Positions 8,868-14,854 of a stretch of 14,854 nt of DNA are shown here, in pieces. The stretch spans positions 1-14,854 of the forward strand of contig QHUV01000134.1 of assembly GCA_003222065.1 (NCBI GenBank). The letters run 5' to 3'. Both the position numbers and the translations under genes were made by a program. Below the pieces are notes generated by a model that ran no database searches, was not told where the DNA came from, and was given only the letters and a program-made list of their open reading frames with translations. This DNA is from Gemmatimonadota bacterium. Lineage in GTDB: Bacteria; Gemmatimonadota; Gemmatimonadetes; Gemmatimonadales; Gemmatimonadaceae. Within the stretch, counting starts at the first letter, position 1. Each line of letters begins with the position of its first letter.

Positions 8868-8872
8868 GGAGG
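8868..8872 (+). promoter_or_regulatory. Shine-Dalgarno site of the FecR-like gene
   Basis: GGAGG lies 5 bases upstream of the ATG at 8878. It is one of only two clear ribosome sites in the window and fixes this start. Confidence 0.8.
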
Positions 8873-8877
8873 TTGTC

Positions 8878-10134
8878 ATGCCCGCTACGTCTCCGCCGAT
8901 GGGGTCCGACCTGCCACCCGCCCCCGGCGTGCCGTTGGCTGACGCACGCTCGCTCGAGGAGTACTTCCGCGCTCGCTTCTCAGACCTGACTACCGAGGCG
9001 AAGTCGCATCTGGACGACGCGTCGACGGCCGCGCCGAAAGTCGTGGAAGGTGCATTCCGTCACGCATGGGAGGAGCGCCAGCACATTCAGACTCCCGAGC
9101 AGCTCGACGCCTTCCTCCACGACGAGGTTCGCCATGGAGCGGCGCGCGAGAAGAGTCGACGCGCGAGCCTCCATCATTACAGCGGCACCGCGCCGAAGGC
9201 GGCGCACGCGTCGACGACGGCAGATGTGGATCAGTCCTGGACACATCTGTCGCGATCCCTGCATCTCGTGCCAGACGATGTCAGCTCGTCGGCGTCGCAA
9301 GAGAGCGCGGCGCTGTTGCGACATGATGCCGCGGGTCACGTCGCCGAGCTGGCGAAGAAGCGTTCGTGGAAGGTGCCGATCGCCATCGGCGTCGCTGCGG
9401 CTCTCGTCGTCGCCGGCGGTATCTGGTACGTCGATCGCCTCGGCGACGAGGGCGCCATCACTGGCGCGCTCGCGGCACCCGACGCCCGAACGCATGTCGC
9501 CGCCACGGCGCAGCTGGCGATCGTCACCCTCGACGACGGCACGAAGGTCATGCTCACGCCGGAATCGAGGCTCATCGTCCCGAAACAGTTCGGTGACTTG
9601 ATGCGCGCGGTGAAGCTCGAGGGCGAAGCGACGTTCACGGTCACGCCCGGACAACGCAAGCCCTTCGAGGTCCGGGCCGCCGACACCAAGACGGTGGTGA
9701 CCGGCACCGTCCTCACCGTCCGCGCCTTCCCGAGTGAGAGCGCGGTGGTCGTCGCCGTCCAACAGGGAGGCGCCAGCGTGCAGGTGGGTGATAGTCTCCG
9801 CGCCGTCGCCGCGGGTCACGCCGTCCTGGTGTCGAAGAAGACGATGCGTGAGCCGACCGCGGTCGAGCTGCAGGAAGCGACGAGCTGGAATGATAAAACG
9901 CTCACCATCGCCAACCGACCGCTACGCGACGTTCTGCCTCAGTTGAAGCGCTGGTACGGCCTCGACATAAAGGTCATCGACACACCGCTGCTCGCTCGGA
10001 TGGTCACCATGCAGGCTTCACTCGACTCGCCTAACGAAGCCATCACCGGCGTCTCGCAGAGCGCGAACGTGAAGTTCGGCTATGAGGGAAAGACGATGGT
10101 CTTCACGGACGCGAAAGGAGCGAAGAAGAAATAG
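8878..10134 (+). CDS. FecR-domain membrane protein with sigma-region-2-like N-terminus
   Basis: 418 residues with a strong GGAGG ribosome site. Residues about 26-96 follow the layout of ECF sigma region 2: LEEYFRARFSDL, KVVEGAFRHAWEER (compare the usual VVQE-F-R-W pattern) and LDAFLHDEVRHGAAREKSRR (compare the A-LY-V-R-N-A-RR pattern). No region 4 follows. A polar linker leads to one membrane helix (WKVPIAIGVAAALVVAGGIWYV, 164-185). Outside lie a FecR beta domain (about 205-320, with LDDGTKVMLTPESRL, EGEATFTV, PFEVRAADTKTVVTGT) and a C-terminal STN/DUF4974-like domain (ANRPLRDVLPQLKRWYGLDIKV). FecR proteins normally pass a periplasmic signal to a separate sigma factor. Here the inner part itself looks sigma-derived, and no sigma or TonB receptor gene adjoins. 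The FecR part is secure; the sigma relationship is inferred from pattern only. One octamer lies at 10029. Confidence 0.88.
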   Translation: MPATSPPMGSDLPPAPGVPLADARSLEEYFRARFSDLTTEAKSHLDDASTAAPKVVEGAFRHAWEERQHIQTPEQLDAFLHDEVRHGAAREKSRRASLHHYSGTAPKAAHASTTADVDQSWTHLSRSLHLVPDDVSSSASQESAALLRHDAAGHVAELAKKRSWKVPIAIGVAAALVVAGGIWYVDRLGDEGAITGALAAPDARTHVAATAQLAIVTLDDGTKVMLTPESRLIVPKQFGDLMRAVKLEGEATFTVTPGQRKPFEVRAADTKTVVTGTVLTVRAFPSESAVVVAVQQGGASVQVGDSLRAVAAGHAVLVSKKTMREPTAVELQEATSWNDKTLTIANRPLRDVLPQLKRWYGLDIKVIDTPLLARMVTMQASLDSPNEAITGVSQSANVKFGYEGKTMVFTDAKGAKKK

Positions 10135-10138
10135 CTCC

Positions 10139-10211
10139 GTCATCCCGAGCAAAGCGAGGGATCTGCTTTTAGTCAAATCAAAAGCAGATCCCTCGCTTTG
10201 CTCGGGATGAC
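10139..10211. terminator. Perfect 32-bp hairpin between convergent genes (REP-like, likely bidirectional terminator)
   Basis: Bases 10139-10170 (beginning GTCATCCCGAGC and ending CTGCTTTT) are exactly complementary to 10180-10211, with a 9-base loop AGTCAAATC. The hairpin starts 5 bases after the FecR-like stop and ends 11 bases before the stop of the opposing gene. The inner T-run and A-run would give U-rich RNA only in the stem, not after it, so this is not a textbook intrinsic terminator. Its arm recurs in degenerate form at 3301-3376, again in a convergent gap. As I recall, similar GTCATCCCGAGC-type palindromes are scattered through many soil-bacterial genomes. Confidence 0.85.
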
Positions 10212-10221
10212 AAGAGTTGGT

Positions 10222-10560
10222 TCAACGCGCCAGCACTCGCTCCAACCTGCCGCTCCGCGCGAAAAGGAACGTCAGATTCCCGATGCTGACGGTGGTGTCG
10301 GTCGCGAGGATGCGCGCCTTCGGATTGTCGCGGCGAAGGACCTTTAGTACGCCCGAACGCATCGCCGGAGGCTGTTGGTCCTGCAGGACGCGCGCGACGA
10401 TCTCCAGGTTCTGCTCCGCCGTGTCGTGGCTCTCCCCGGCATAGCTCACCTTCTTATCGGGCCGCACGATCAGCAGGATGCCGATCACGACGACCGAGAC
10501 GCCGAGGAGAATGAAGAAGCTCCGGCGCCAGATTCTGCGACTGCGTCCGATGTCCGTCAT
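10222..10560 (-). CDS. Small single-pass membrane protein, unknown function
   Basis: 112 residues from an ATG. The short N-terminus is arginine-rich (RSRRIWRR) and is followed by one strong hydrophobic helix (SFFILLGVSVVVIGILLIV, 14-32), so the protein is probably anchored with its C-terminus outside. The soluble part (AGESHDTAEQNLEIVARVLQDQQPPAMRSGVLKVLRRDNPKARI...) has no motif I recognise; the end, IGNLTFLFARSGRLERVLAR, looks like beta strands. Composition and codon use fit a real gene, and it ends 11 bases from the shared hairpin. It is convergent with the FecR-like gene, so it is not in its operon. Upstream, 10561-10660 holds nothing clear. Confidence 0.7.
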   Translation of the reverse strand: MTDIGRSRRIWRRSFFILLGVSVVVIGILLIVRPDKKVSYAGESHDTAEQNLEIVARVLQDQQPPAMRSGVLKVLRRDNPKARILATDTTVSIGNLTFLFARSGRLERVLAR

Positions 10561-10660
10561 GATCCAATCGGGAAGCCTAGTTCAAGGTAAAAGGATCGTC
10601 CGTGACACATCGCACATTGTCGGTCCGACCCTATTCCTCTAGCGAGCTCAGGCAAAAGCG

Positions 10661-10892
10661 TCATCACGGATCCCCCGGATTATCACCGATTCCACGGATC
10701 TGCTCCGTGAACTCCCATGACTCCATGCCCAACAACCGGACGATTGATCTTTGTGAACGACTCGGGATGGTCCCCGTGCCGGAGCCCGACTGTGCCGTAC
10801 CAAAGAGCATCGTCCGGGCTCGTTGAGGGCGGAGGTGTAGCGGAAGAGGAGCAATCAGTGAAATCTGTTTGAATCCGGGAAATCCGTGATGA
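10661..10892. repeat. 240-bp near-palindromic interspersed repeat, copy 2 (inverted)
   Basis: It has the same termini as the element at 8040-8279 (TCATCACGGATCCCCCGG ... CCGGGAAATCCGTGATGA) and the same internal landmarks in reverse order: TGATCTTTGTGAACGACTCGGGA, GAGCATCGTCCGGGCTCGTT and AGAGGAGCAATCAGTGAAATCTG. Read on the minus strand it aligns with copy 1 from end to end with scattered substitutions and small indels. The centre is near 10784, off-centre on the opposite side from copy 1, which confirms the inverted orientation. It occupies most of the 399-base gap between two minus-strand genes; the remaining 67 bases to 10959 show nothing clear. Confidence 0.8.
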
Positions 10893-10959
10893 GTCGTTGT
10901 GGTTTAAAGTCCGCGTCGTCCGCGCTCACGCTCAGCCAGCCACGGCGCGCCGAACCCTC

Positions 10960-11637
10960 TCAACTAGCGCGGATGTACTTACACCCCGCATCCTGCGCGT
11001 GTAACGCCGCGAAGACCCCGGACGGCTGGAGGATCACTCCCGGCACCAGGAAGGCGATCGCCCGCTTGCGCGCATCGCTCTCGGTCGCGTTTTCCTTCTT
11101 CTGAATTGCTTCGACGACGTCCTGTAGCGCGAGGTTGCAGGCGAGCACGATCCCGCCGCGGGCGATGAAGCGGTCGAGCGCGACATCGTCGAACATCGCC
11201 GGCACTTCGTTCCGCGACGACGCGAGCAGCGCCGGGTTGCGATCGGTGCCCTGCTGGGTGACCGGGTGGAGCACCTTCTTCTCCTTCCCGATCGCGTAGC
11301 TGTCCCAGTACGCTTGCTGCATGGCGAGCTGGATCCCCGTATGCCGCAGCACCAACACGGCCGACAGCTCGTTAGGCTTTGCGCCGAGGACTTCCTGGTA
11401 CTGCTTGCCCCAGATCGAGGCCCGCCATACCCCGTAGCCGCTGTCGATCTCGGGAACGTCGAAGATCGCGCGATACCTTCCCGTTAGGCGGTTGACCCAG
11501 CTCAAATCCCATTCTTCGGCACTCGGGGCGCGCGCCCGATCGAAAACACGGATCGAGGCATCGACCGGCAGCGGCAACCCGGCGACGAGCGCGCCGGCCG
11601 CAACCCTGCCGACAAAATCACGGCGATCGATAGGCAT
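10960..11637 (-). CDS. Tat-exported DsrE-superfamily-like protein
   Basis: 225 residues. The N-terminus MPIDRRDFVGRVAAGALVAGLP is a twin-arginine signal (RRDF plus a mildly hydrophobic stretch), so the protein is probably exported folded. The mature part has alternating strands and helices: RYRAIFDVPEIDSGYGV, NELSAVLVLRHTGIQLAM, FIARGGIVLACNLALQDVV, and the closing GVILQPSGVFAALHAQDAGCKYIRAS. The pattern resembles DsrE-like families, whose last strand often follows a G-x-x-x-PSG-x-x-A-x-x-x-AQ-x-G-C arrangement. Cysteines are present at ACNLAL and AGCKY. Known DsrE proteins handle sulfur transfer, but the role of exported members is not settled, so no reaction is assigned. The ATG at 11637 abuts a G-rich inverted repeat and has no ribosome site. 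Two octamers lie inside (11370, 11482). Confidence 0.75.
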   Translation of the reverse strand: MPIDRRDFVGRVAAGALVAGLPLPVDASIRVFDRARAPSAEEWDLSWVNRLTGRYRAIFDVPEIDSGYGVWRASIWGKQYQEVLGAKPNELSAVLVLRHTGIQLAMQQAYWDSYAIGKEKKVLHPVTQQGTDRNPALLASSRNEVPAMFDDVALDRFIARGGIVLACNLALQDVVEAIQKKENATESDARKRAIAFLVPGVILQPSGVFAALHAQDAGCKYIRAS

Positions 11638-11722
11638 TGGTGGGTGGTGGTGGGTGGGTGGCGATGGTTGAATGGAGCGAGTTTACCATCTACGATCACC
11701 AACCACTAGCCGGCACCCACCG
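11638..11722. repeat. G-rich inverted repeat with possible two-tier G-quadruplex
   Basis: Bases 11639-11661 contain seven runs of two or three G separated by single T. The right side (CACCAACCACTAGCCGGCACCCACC, 11697-11721) is roughly complementary to the left. It fills the gap between the mutarotase stop and the DsrE-like start, reaching the start codon itself. The G-rich strand is the template strand for the DsrE-like gene. Any effect on expression is inference. Confidence 0.55.
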
Positions 11723-11727
11723 GCCAA

Positions 11728-12543
11728 TTACAACGCCGTGAGCGTCTGTTGCCCAGTCCAGCGCTCTCCCGGCTCCAATCGCACCGGTGCGCCGATCACC
11801 GCGGCTTCGACGCAGAGCATACGCAGCCAACCGCCCGGTTCGAGGTCGCTCAGCGCCGCCCCGCGGTCGGGGCCCGGATTCCAAACCACGACGTCCGTGA
11901 ATCCAGACATGGAGACACGAGTCCGCCGGACGTCGTCACGCACCTCGAGCGGCTCGTCGACGCCGAGATAGATCCGGTCCAGCTCCCCGGTTACGCGAAG
12001 CTCGGCGTCAGCTTGCCGCGCCGGCGCGCCGCCGGCCGTGCTGTCCCGGAACGTTCCGTCCTGAAGTCCGAGTATGACCGTGCCGCGCACGTCGTCGACA
12101 AGGAGGTAGGTGTGAAGTGCCGTCGTGAATCGAAACGGCATCTTGTCTTCATTGACGACGGAGAGCGCGACCGCCAACGACATCCCTTGGACGGTGACGA
12201 CCAGATTCGCCGCGAAGTCGTGATCCCAGATGGTGCGCGTGCGCGGTGTCGCCGTTAGGCGGAACTGTGCCTCGCCCTTCCCTGTGCGCGCTCGACCGGC
12301 ACGCACGCTCGCCCACTCGACGACGCGCGCGAAGCCATGCTTCGGCAGTGGTCCCATGGCACCGAACTGCGGGAAGATCACCGGAACACCGCCGCGGATG
12401 GCGGCATCCGCCGCGAACGCCGATCGCTCACTGAGAAAGAGTCGCTCGTCGCCACCGACGGTCTTCCACGACGTGACTTGCGCGCCGTGAGTGAAGGCCG
12501 CCGCCCGCGCACCATCGGTCGCCGCGATTTCTACTCTCTCCAT
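11728..12543 (-). CDS. D-hexose-6-phosphate mutarotase / aldose 1-epimerase-like protein (YeaD type)
   Basis: 271 residues, the usual length for the YeaD-like group, which interconverts alpha and beta anomers of hexose 6-phosphates in the cytoplasm. Landmarks are IRGGVPVIFPQFG (49-61), the substrate-binding KHGFARVVEW with H69, ALHTYL with the catalytic-type H144, VVWNPGP (219-225) and CVEAAVI with the likely catalytic E246. There is no signal peptide. Start ATG 12543 has a GAGGA site six bases upstream, so it is secure. It begins 24 bp after the stop of the ADOP permease on the same strand and may be cotranscribed with it. The sugar cannot be named from sequence. One octamer lies at 12253. 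Confidence 0.92.
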   Translation of the reverse strand: MERVEIAATDGARAAAFTHGAQVTSWKTVGGDERLFLSERSAFAADAAIRGGVPVIFPQFGAMGPLPKHGFARVVEWASVRAGRARTGKGEAQFRLTATPRTRTIWDHDFAANLVVTVQGMSLAVALSVVNEDKMPFRFTTALHTYLLVDDVRGTVILGLQDGTFRDSTAGGAPARQADAELRVTGELDRIYLGVDEPLEVRDDVRRTRVSMSGFTDVVVWNPGPDRGAALSDLEPGGWLRMLCVEAAVIGAPVRLEPGERWTGQQTLTAL

Positions 12544-12549
12544 TCACGA

Positions 12550-12554
12550 TCCTC
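12550..12554 (-). promoter_or_regulatory. Shine-Dalgarno site of the mutarotase gene
   Basis: On the minus strand GAGGA precedes the ATG at 12543 by six bases, inside the 24-base gap after the permease stop. This supports translation from a joint transcript. Confidence 0.7.
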
Positions 12555-12567
12555 GCCGTACGGGACA

Positions 12568-14854
12568 TCAATCGGCACGTAGCGCGGCGATGGGATCGAC
12601 GCCAACCGCACGGAACGCGGGCAGAAGACATGCCGCAAGCGCAACCGTGCCGAGCAGCAAAACGACACTGAATAGAGTCACGAGATCGGCGGCGCCGACA
12701 CCGAAGAGCAAGCTTTGAAGAAATCTGCCAAGAGAAAGAGCACCCAGCAGGCCCAAAAGCAGCCCGGCTCCCGCGAGTCGCGCTCCCTGAAGAAGGATCA
12801 TACCGAGGATTGCGCTCGGCGTTGCGCCGAGCGCCGTGCGCACGCCGATCTCCCGAGTGCGTTCCGTGACCGCGCCGGCAAGGACGCCGTAGATGCCGGC
12901 GACGGCGAGTACCAGCGCTACGGCGGCAAAGGCCACGAAGAGAAGCATCGCTAGGCGGCGTTGCGCCGTCGACGTGGCGACGACCTGTTCCATCGTCGCG
13001 AGAGCGGTGACGGGTTGAGTGGCGTCGACCCCCTGCACGACGCGGCGAACCGCCCGTGCCAGCGCTGCCGGGTCGCCGCGCGTACGGACCACGAGGGCGA
13101 CGCTGTTATCGGCGAATTGCCATTGCCGCTCGGGAATGTAGATCTGGCTCGGCTCCGACGCGTCCAGTGCCCGATGATGAATGTTGGCGACGACGCCGAC
13201 CACAACGCGCCACGGCCCGTTCGGGTCGCCCATGCGAATCCGCTTCCCGAGCGGGTTCTCGCCTGGCCAGATGCGCGACGCCAAGCCGCTGCTAACCATC
13301 GCGACGAACGGTGCGTGGTCGCTGTTGTCGGCGCTCGTGAAGCCGCGACCGCGGCGGATGGGAATGCCCATCGTGCCAATGAAGTCTGGAGAGACGACGT
13401 AGCGGTCGGCATACGGCGCGAGCTCCGGATTCGCGAGCAGTTTGTCCTGGGCATTGATACCATACATGTCGAGGTTGCCGCCTAACGGGAGCTGGTTCGC
13501 CGTGCCGACGCGCTCGACGCCCGGCAGCGCGCCGAGGGCGCCGCGGATGCGATCGTGATTGGCGTAGACGGCAAGGCTGTCGGTGTACTTCGGTCCAGTC
13601 GCCTGCGTCTGCAACGTCAACACGTGGCTGGGCTCGAACCCCGGATCCACGGCGAGAAGGCGCAACAGGCTGCGCGCGAGCAACCCGGCGCCGACGAGGA
13701 GCATCAACGCCAGGGCCACCTCGCTGACGACCAGTCCAGCGCGCGCAAAATGACGCGTCCCGCCCGTTAGGCGCTTGCCAGCGCGCAGAGCACCCGATAC
13801 ACCGACCTTCCCCTCACGCAGCGCCGGTACGAGACCGAGTGCGGTACCGAGGAGCAGCGTTATGGCGGCGCCGACCAGGAGCGCGACGCGATCGAGACGG
13901 ATCGCGGCGAGCCGCGGCATCGACTGAGGAAGTTGACCGGTCAACATGCCTAACGTCAGCTTGGCGACGGCGAGCCCCACCAGGCCGCCGATGACGGCCA
14001 GCAGCAGCCCTTCGGCCAGGAGCTGCGCGGTGAGCCGGCCGCGGCCCGCGCCAAGAGCGGCACGAATGGCGAACTCCTCTTCGCGGCGCATCGCGCGAGC
14101 GAGCTGTAGGTTCGCGACGTTGGCGGCGGCAATGAGCAGGACGAGCACTGACGCGCCGAAGACCGCCCAGAGCACCGGCTTGCTGCCGCGCATCGTCGCC
14201 TCGCCTAACGTCGTGACAATCGCCCCCGCCGCCGGATACTCCCGCGGGTATGCACGTACGAGGCGCGCCGACACTTCACTCAGCTCGGCGGCGGCGCGTT
14301 CTGGCGTCACGCGCGGCCGCAGCCGCGCGAACATGCGCAGGTGCCGGCACGTGCGACAGGCGTACGGAAGCGACGAATCATAGCCGAGCACGCGCCAGAT
14401 CTGCGCCTGCGGCGATGCCACGCTCTCGAACGACGCCGGGAGCACACCAGCCACCGTGAAGGGGTTGCCGTTGATCGAGATCTTCTTACCGACAATCGAC
14501 GAATCGGCGCCGTAACGCCGCGCCCACAACCCATGGCTCAGAATCACGACCTGATTGGTCCCCGGCGTGTCCTCGGCGGCGCCGAAATCCCTGCCTAACG
14601 CCGGACGCACGCCCAGCACCGAGAAGAAGCTCGCCGACACGCGCTGGCCCGAGACGCGCTCCGGTGCGCCGCCAACGCCGTCCAGGGTCACCTGCCAATC
14701 GCCGACCGCCGCCGCGCGCTCGAGCGTACGGCTGTCGCGAGCGAGATCGGCGAACGTCATGAACCCGACGTTGCTCGCTGAGCCGTCCGCATCGCGCTCG
14801 CCGACGATTACCAATCGGTCGGGTGACGGATACGGCAGCGGTTGGAATAGCACC
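12568..14854 (-). CDS. ADOP-family ABC permease (MacB_PCD/FtsX), 5' end beyond window
   Basis: The frame is open to the right edge. The apparent first codon is internal, because the sequence starts at the LFQPLPYPSPDRLV block that follows the first helix in this family. In order: MacB periplasmic core (GQRVSASFFSVLGVRPALGRDF, GKKISINGNPFTVAGVLP), a PYACRTCRHLRMFARL segment, FtsX domain 1 with loop EEEFAIRAALGAGRGRL, a linker with VVSEVALALMLLVGAGLLARSLL, a second core with RIWPGENPLGKRIRMGDP, and FtsX domain 2 with loop REIGVRTALGATPSAIL, ending DPIAALRAD. About 762 residues are visible of a probable 800-900. No ATPase is fused or adjacent. It differs clearly from the left-edge permease in sequence (for example PGEN against PNES), so the two are not a recent duplication. 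Five octamers lie inside, four placing TTA codons. Confidence 0.93.
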   Translation of the reverse strand, partial: VLFQPLPYPSPDRLVIVGERDADGSASNVGFMTFADLARDSRTLERAAAVGDWQVTLDGVGGAPERVSGQRVSASFFSVLGVRPALGRDFGAAEDTPGTNQVVILSHGLWARRYGADSSIVGKKISINGNPFTVAGVLPASFESVASPQAQIWRVLGYDSSLPYACRTCRHLRMFARLRPRVTPERAAAELSEVSARLVRAYPREYPAAGAIVTTLGEATMRGSKPVLWAVFGASVLVLLIAAANVANLQLARAMRREEEFAIRAALGAGRGRLTAQLLAEGLLLAVIGGLVGLAVAKLTLGMLTGQLPQSMPRLAAIRLDRVALLVGAAITLLLGTALGLVPALREGKVGVSGALRAGKRLTGGTRHFARAGLVVSEVALALMLLVGAGLLARSLLRLLAVDPGFEPSHVLTLQTQATGPKYTDSLAVYANHDRIRGALGALPGVERVGTANQLPLGGNLDMYGINAQDKLLANPELAPYADRYVVSPDFIGTMGIPIRRGRGFTSADNSDHAPFVAMVSSGLASRIWPGENPLGKRIRMGDPNGPWRVVVGVVANIHHRALDASEPSQIYIPERQWQFADNSVALVVRTRGDPAALARAVRRVVQGVDATQPVTALATMEQVVATSTAQRRLAMLLFVAFAAVALVLAVAGIYGVLAGAVTERTREIGVRTALGATPSAILGMILLQGARLAGAGLLLGLLGALSLGRFLQSLLFGVGAADLVTLFSVVLLLGTVALAACLLPAFRAVGVDPIAALRAD

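Larger units (their letters stand above)
402..14600. repeat. Dispersed octamer GCCTAACG / CGTTAGGC, 19 exact copies plus one near copy
   Basis: GCCTAACG on the plus strand starts at 402, 1458, 3541, 3835, 4687, 5627, 10029, 13480, 13948, 14203 and 14593. CGTTAGGC starts at 3225, 3610, 6229, 7339, 11370, 11482, 12253 and 13765. A one-mismatch copy, CGTTAGGT, is at 7540. Every copy is inside a coding frame (including the broken genes) and none is in a gap. Relative to the gene, 10 exact copies read GCCTAACG and 9 read CGTTAGGC. The flanking bases share nothing, so the unit is the 8-mer. I assume about 65% GC; then roughly 0.6 copies are expected on both strands together. The function is unknown. 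Confidence 0.9.

Noticed and set aside
8980..9819. Long open frame antisense to the FecR-like gene (279 codons)
   Set aside because: It is explained by high-GC third positions of the sense gene. The translation is arginine- and histidine-rich, with no recognisable domain and no ribosome site.
12951..12960. GCTAGGCGGC as an octamer variant
   Set aside because: CGCTAGGC differs from CGTTAGGC by one base, but single-mismatch matches are expected several times by chance, so it is not counted.
402..14600. Octamer as a KOPS- or Chi-like polar sequence
   Set aside because: Orientation is nearly balanced on the plus strand (11 against 8) and relative to transcription (10 against 9), which does not suggest a strand-polar signal in this window. 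A whole-genome check would be needed to be certain.
1..14854. CRISPR array, insertion sequence or prophage
   Set aside because: There are no regularly spaced direct repeats and no transposase, integrase or phage genes. The repeats present are palindromic and dispersed.

Overview
The window is high-GC DNA with densely packed, mostly single-gene units. It suggests a soil-type Gemmatimonadota or Acidobacteriota bacterium. That is an inference from the two large ADOP-type MacB/FtsX permeases at the window edges, a FecR-like membrane regulator, Tat and Sec export signals, and palindromic intergenic repeats. No RNA gene, CRISPR array, transposase or integrase was found.

Layout. 1-2169 (+) is the C-terminal part of an ADOP permease, followed by a luciferase-like flavin oxidoreductase (2215-3291, +). 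A degenerate palindromic repeat lies in the convergent gap before an exported GHL10/DigH-like glycosidase (3385-5052, -). Next is a broken multidomain gene (5153-8043, -): a small-molecule kinase, an M23 LytM domain and an AGXT2L-type PLP phospho-lyase. About 70 residues and the reading frame are lost inside the lyase. From 8040 to 8820 is a scar zone holding a 240-bp near-palindromic repeat, the first codons of a lost ADOP permease and a DinB-family gene that has lost its C-terminus. A FecR-type gene (8878-10134, +) has an N-terminal segment resembling ECF sigma region 2. It ends at a perfect 32-bp hairpin shared with a small membrane protein gene on the other strand (10222-10560, -). A second, inverted copy of the 240-bp repeat (10661-10892) precedes a Tat-exported DsrE-like gene (10960-11637, -). 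After a G-rich inverted repeat come a hexose-phosphate mutarotase (11728-12543, -) and a second partial ADOP permease (12568 to the right edge, -).

The genes do not form one pathway. The only close same-strand pairs are permease/oxidoreductase at the left and permease/mutarotase at the right. The most striking signal is not a gene. The octamer GCCTAACG (or its complement CGTTAGGC) occurs 19 times exactly and once with one mismatch, always inside coding sequence, on both strands and in every reading frame that avoids a stop codon. By my estimate under one copy is expected by chance. It behaves like a genome-wide DNA-level signal, comparable in kind to cyanobacterial HIP1 or to DNA uptake sequences. 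Two other points deserve attention: the kinase-M23-lyase fusion and the sigma-like/FecR fusion.
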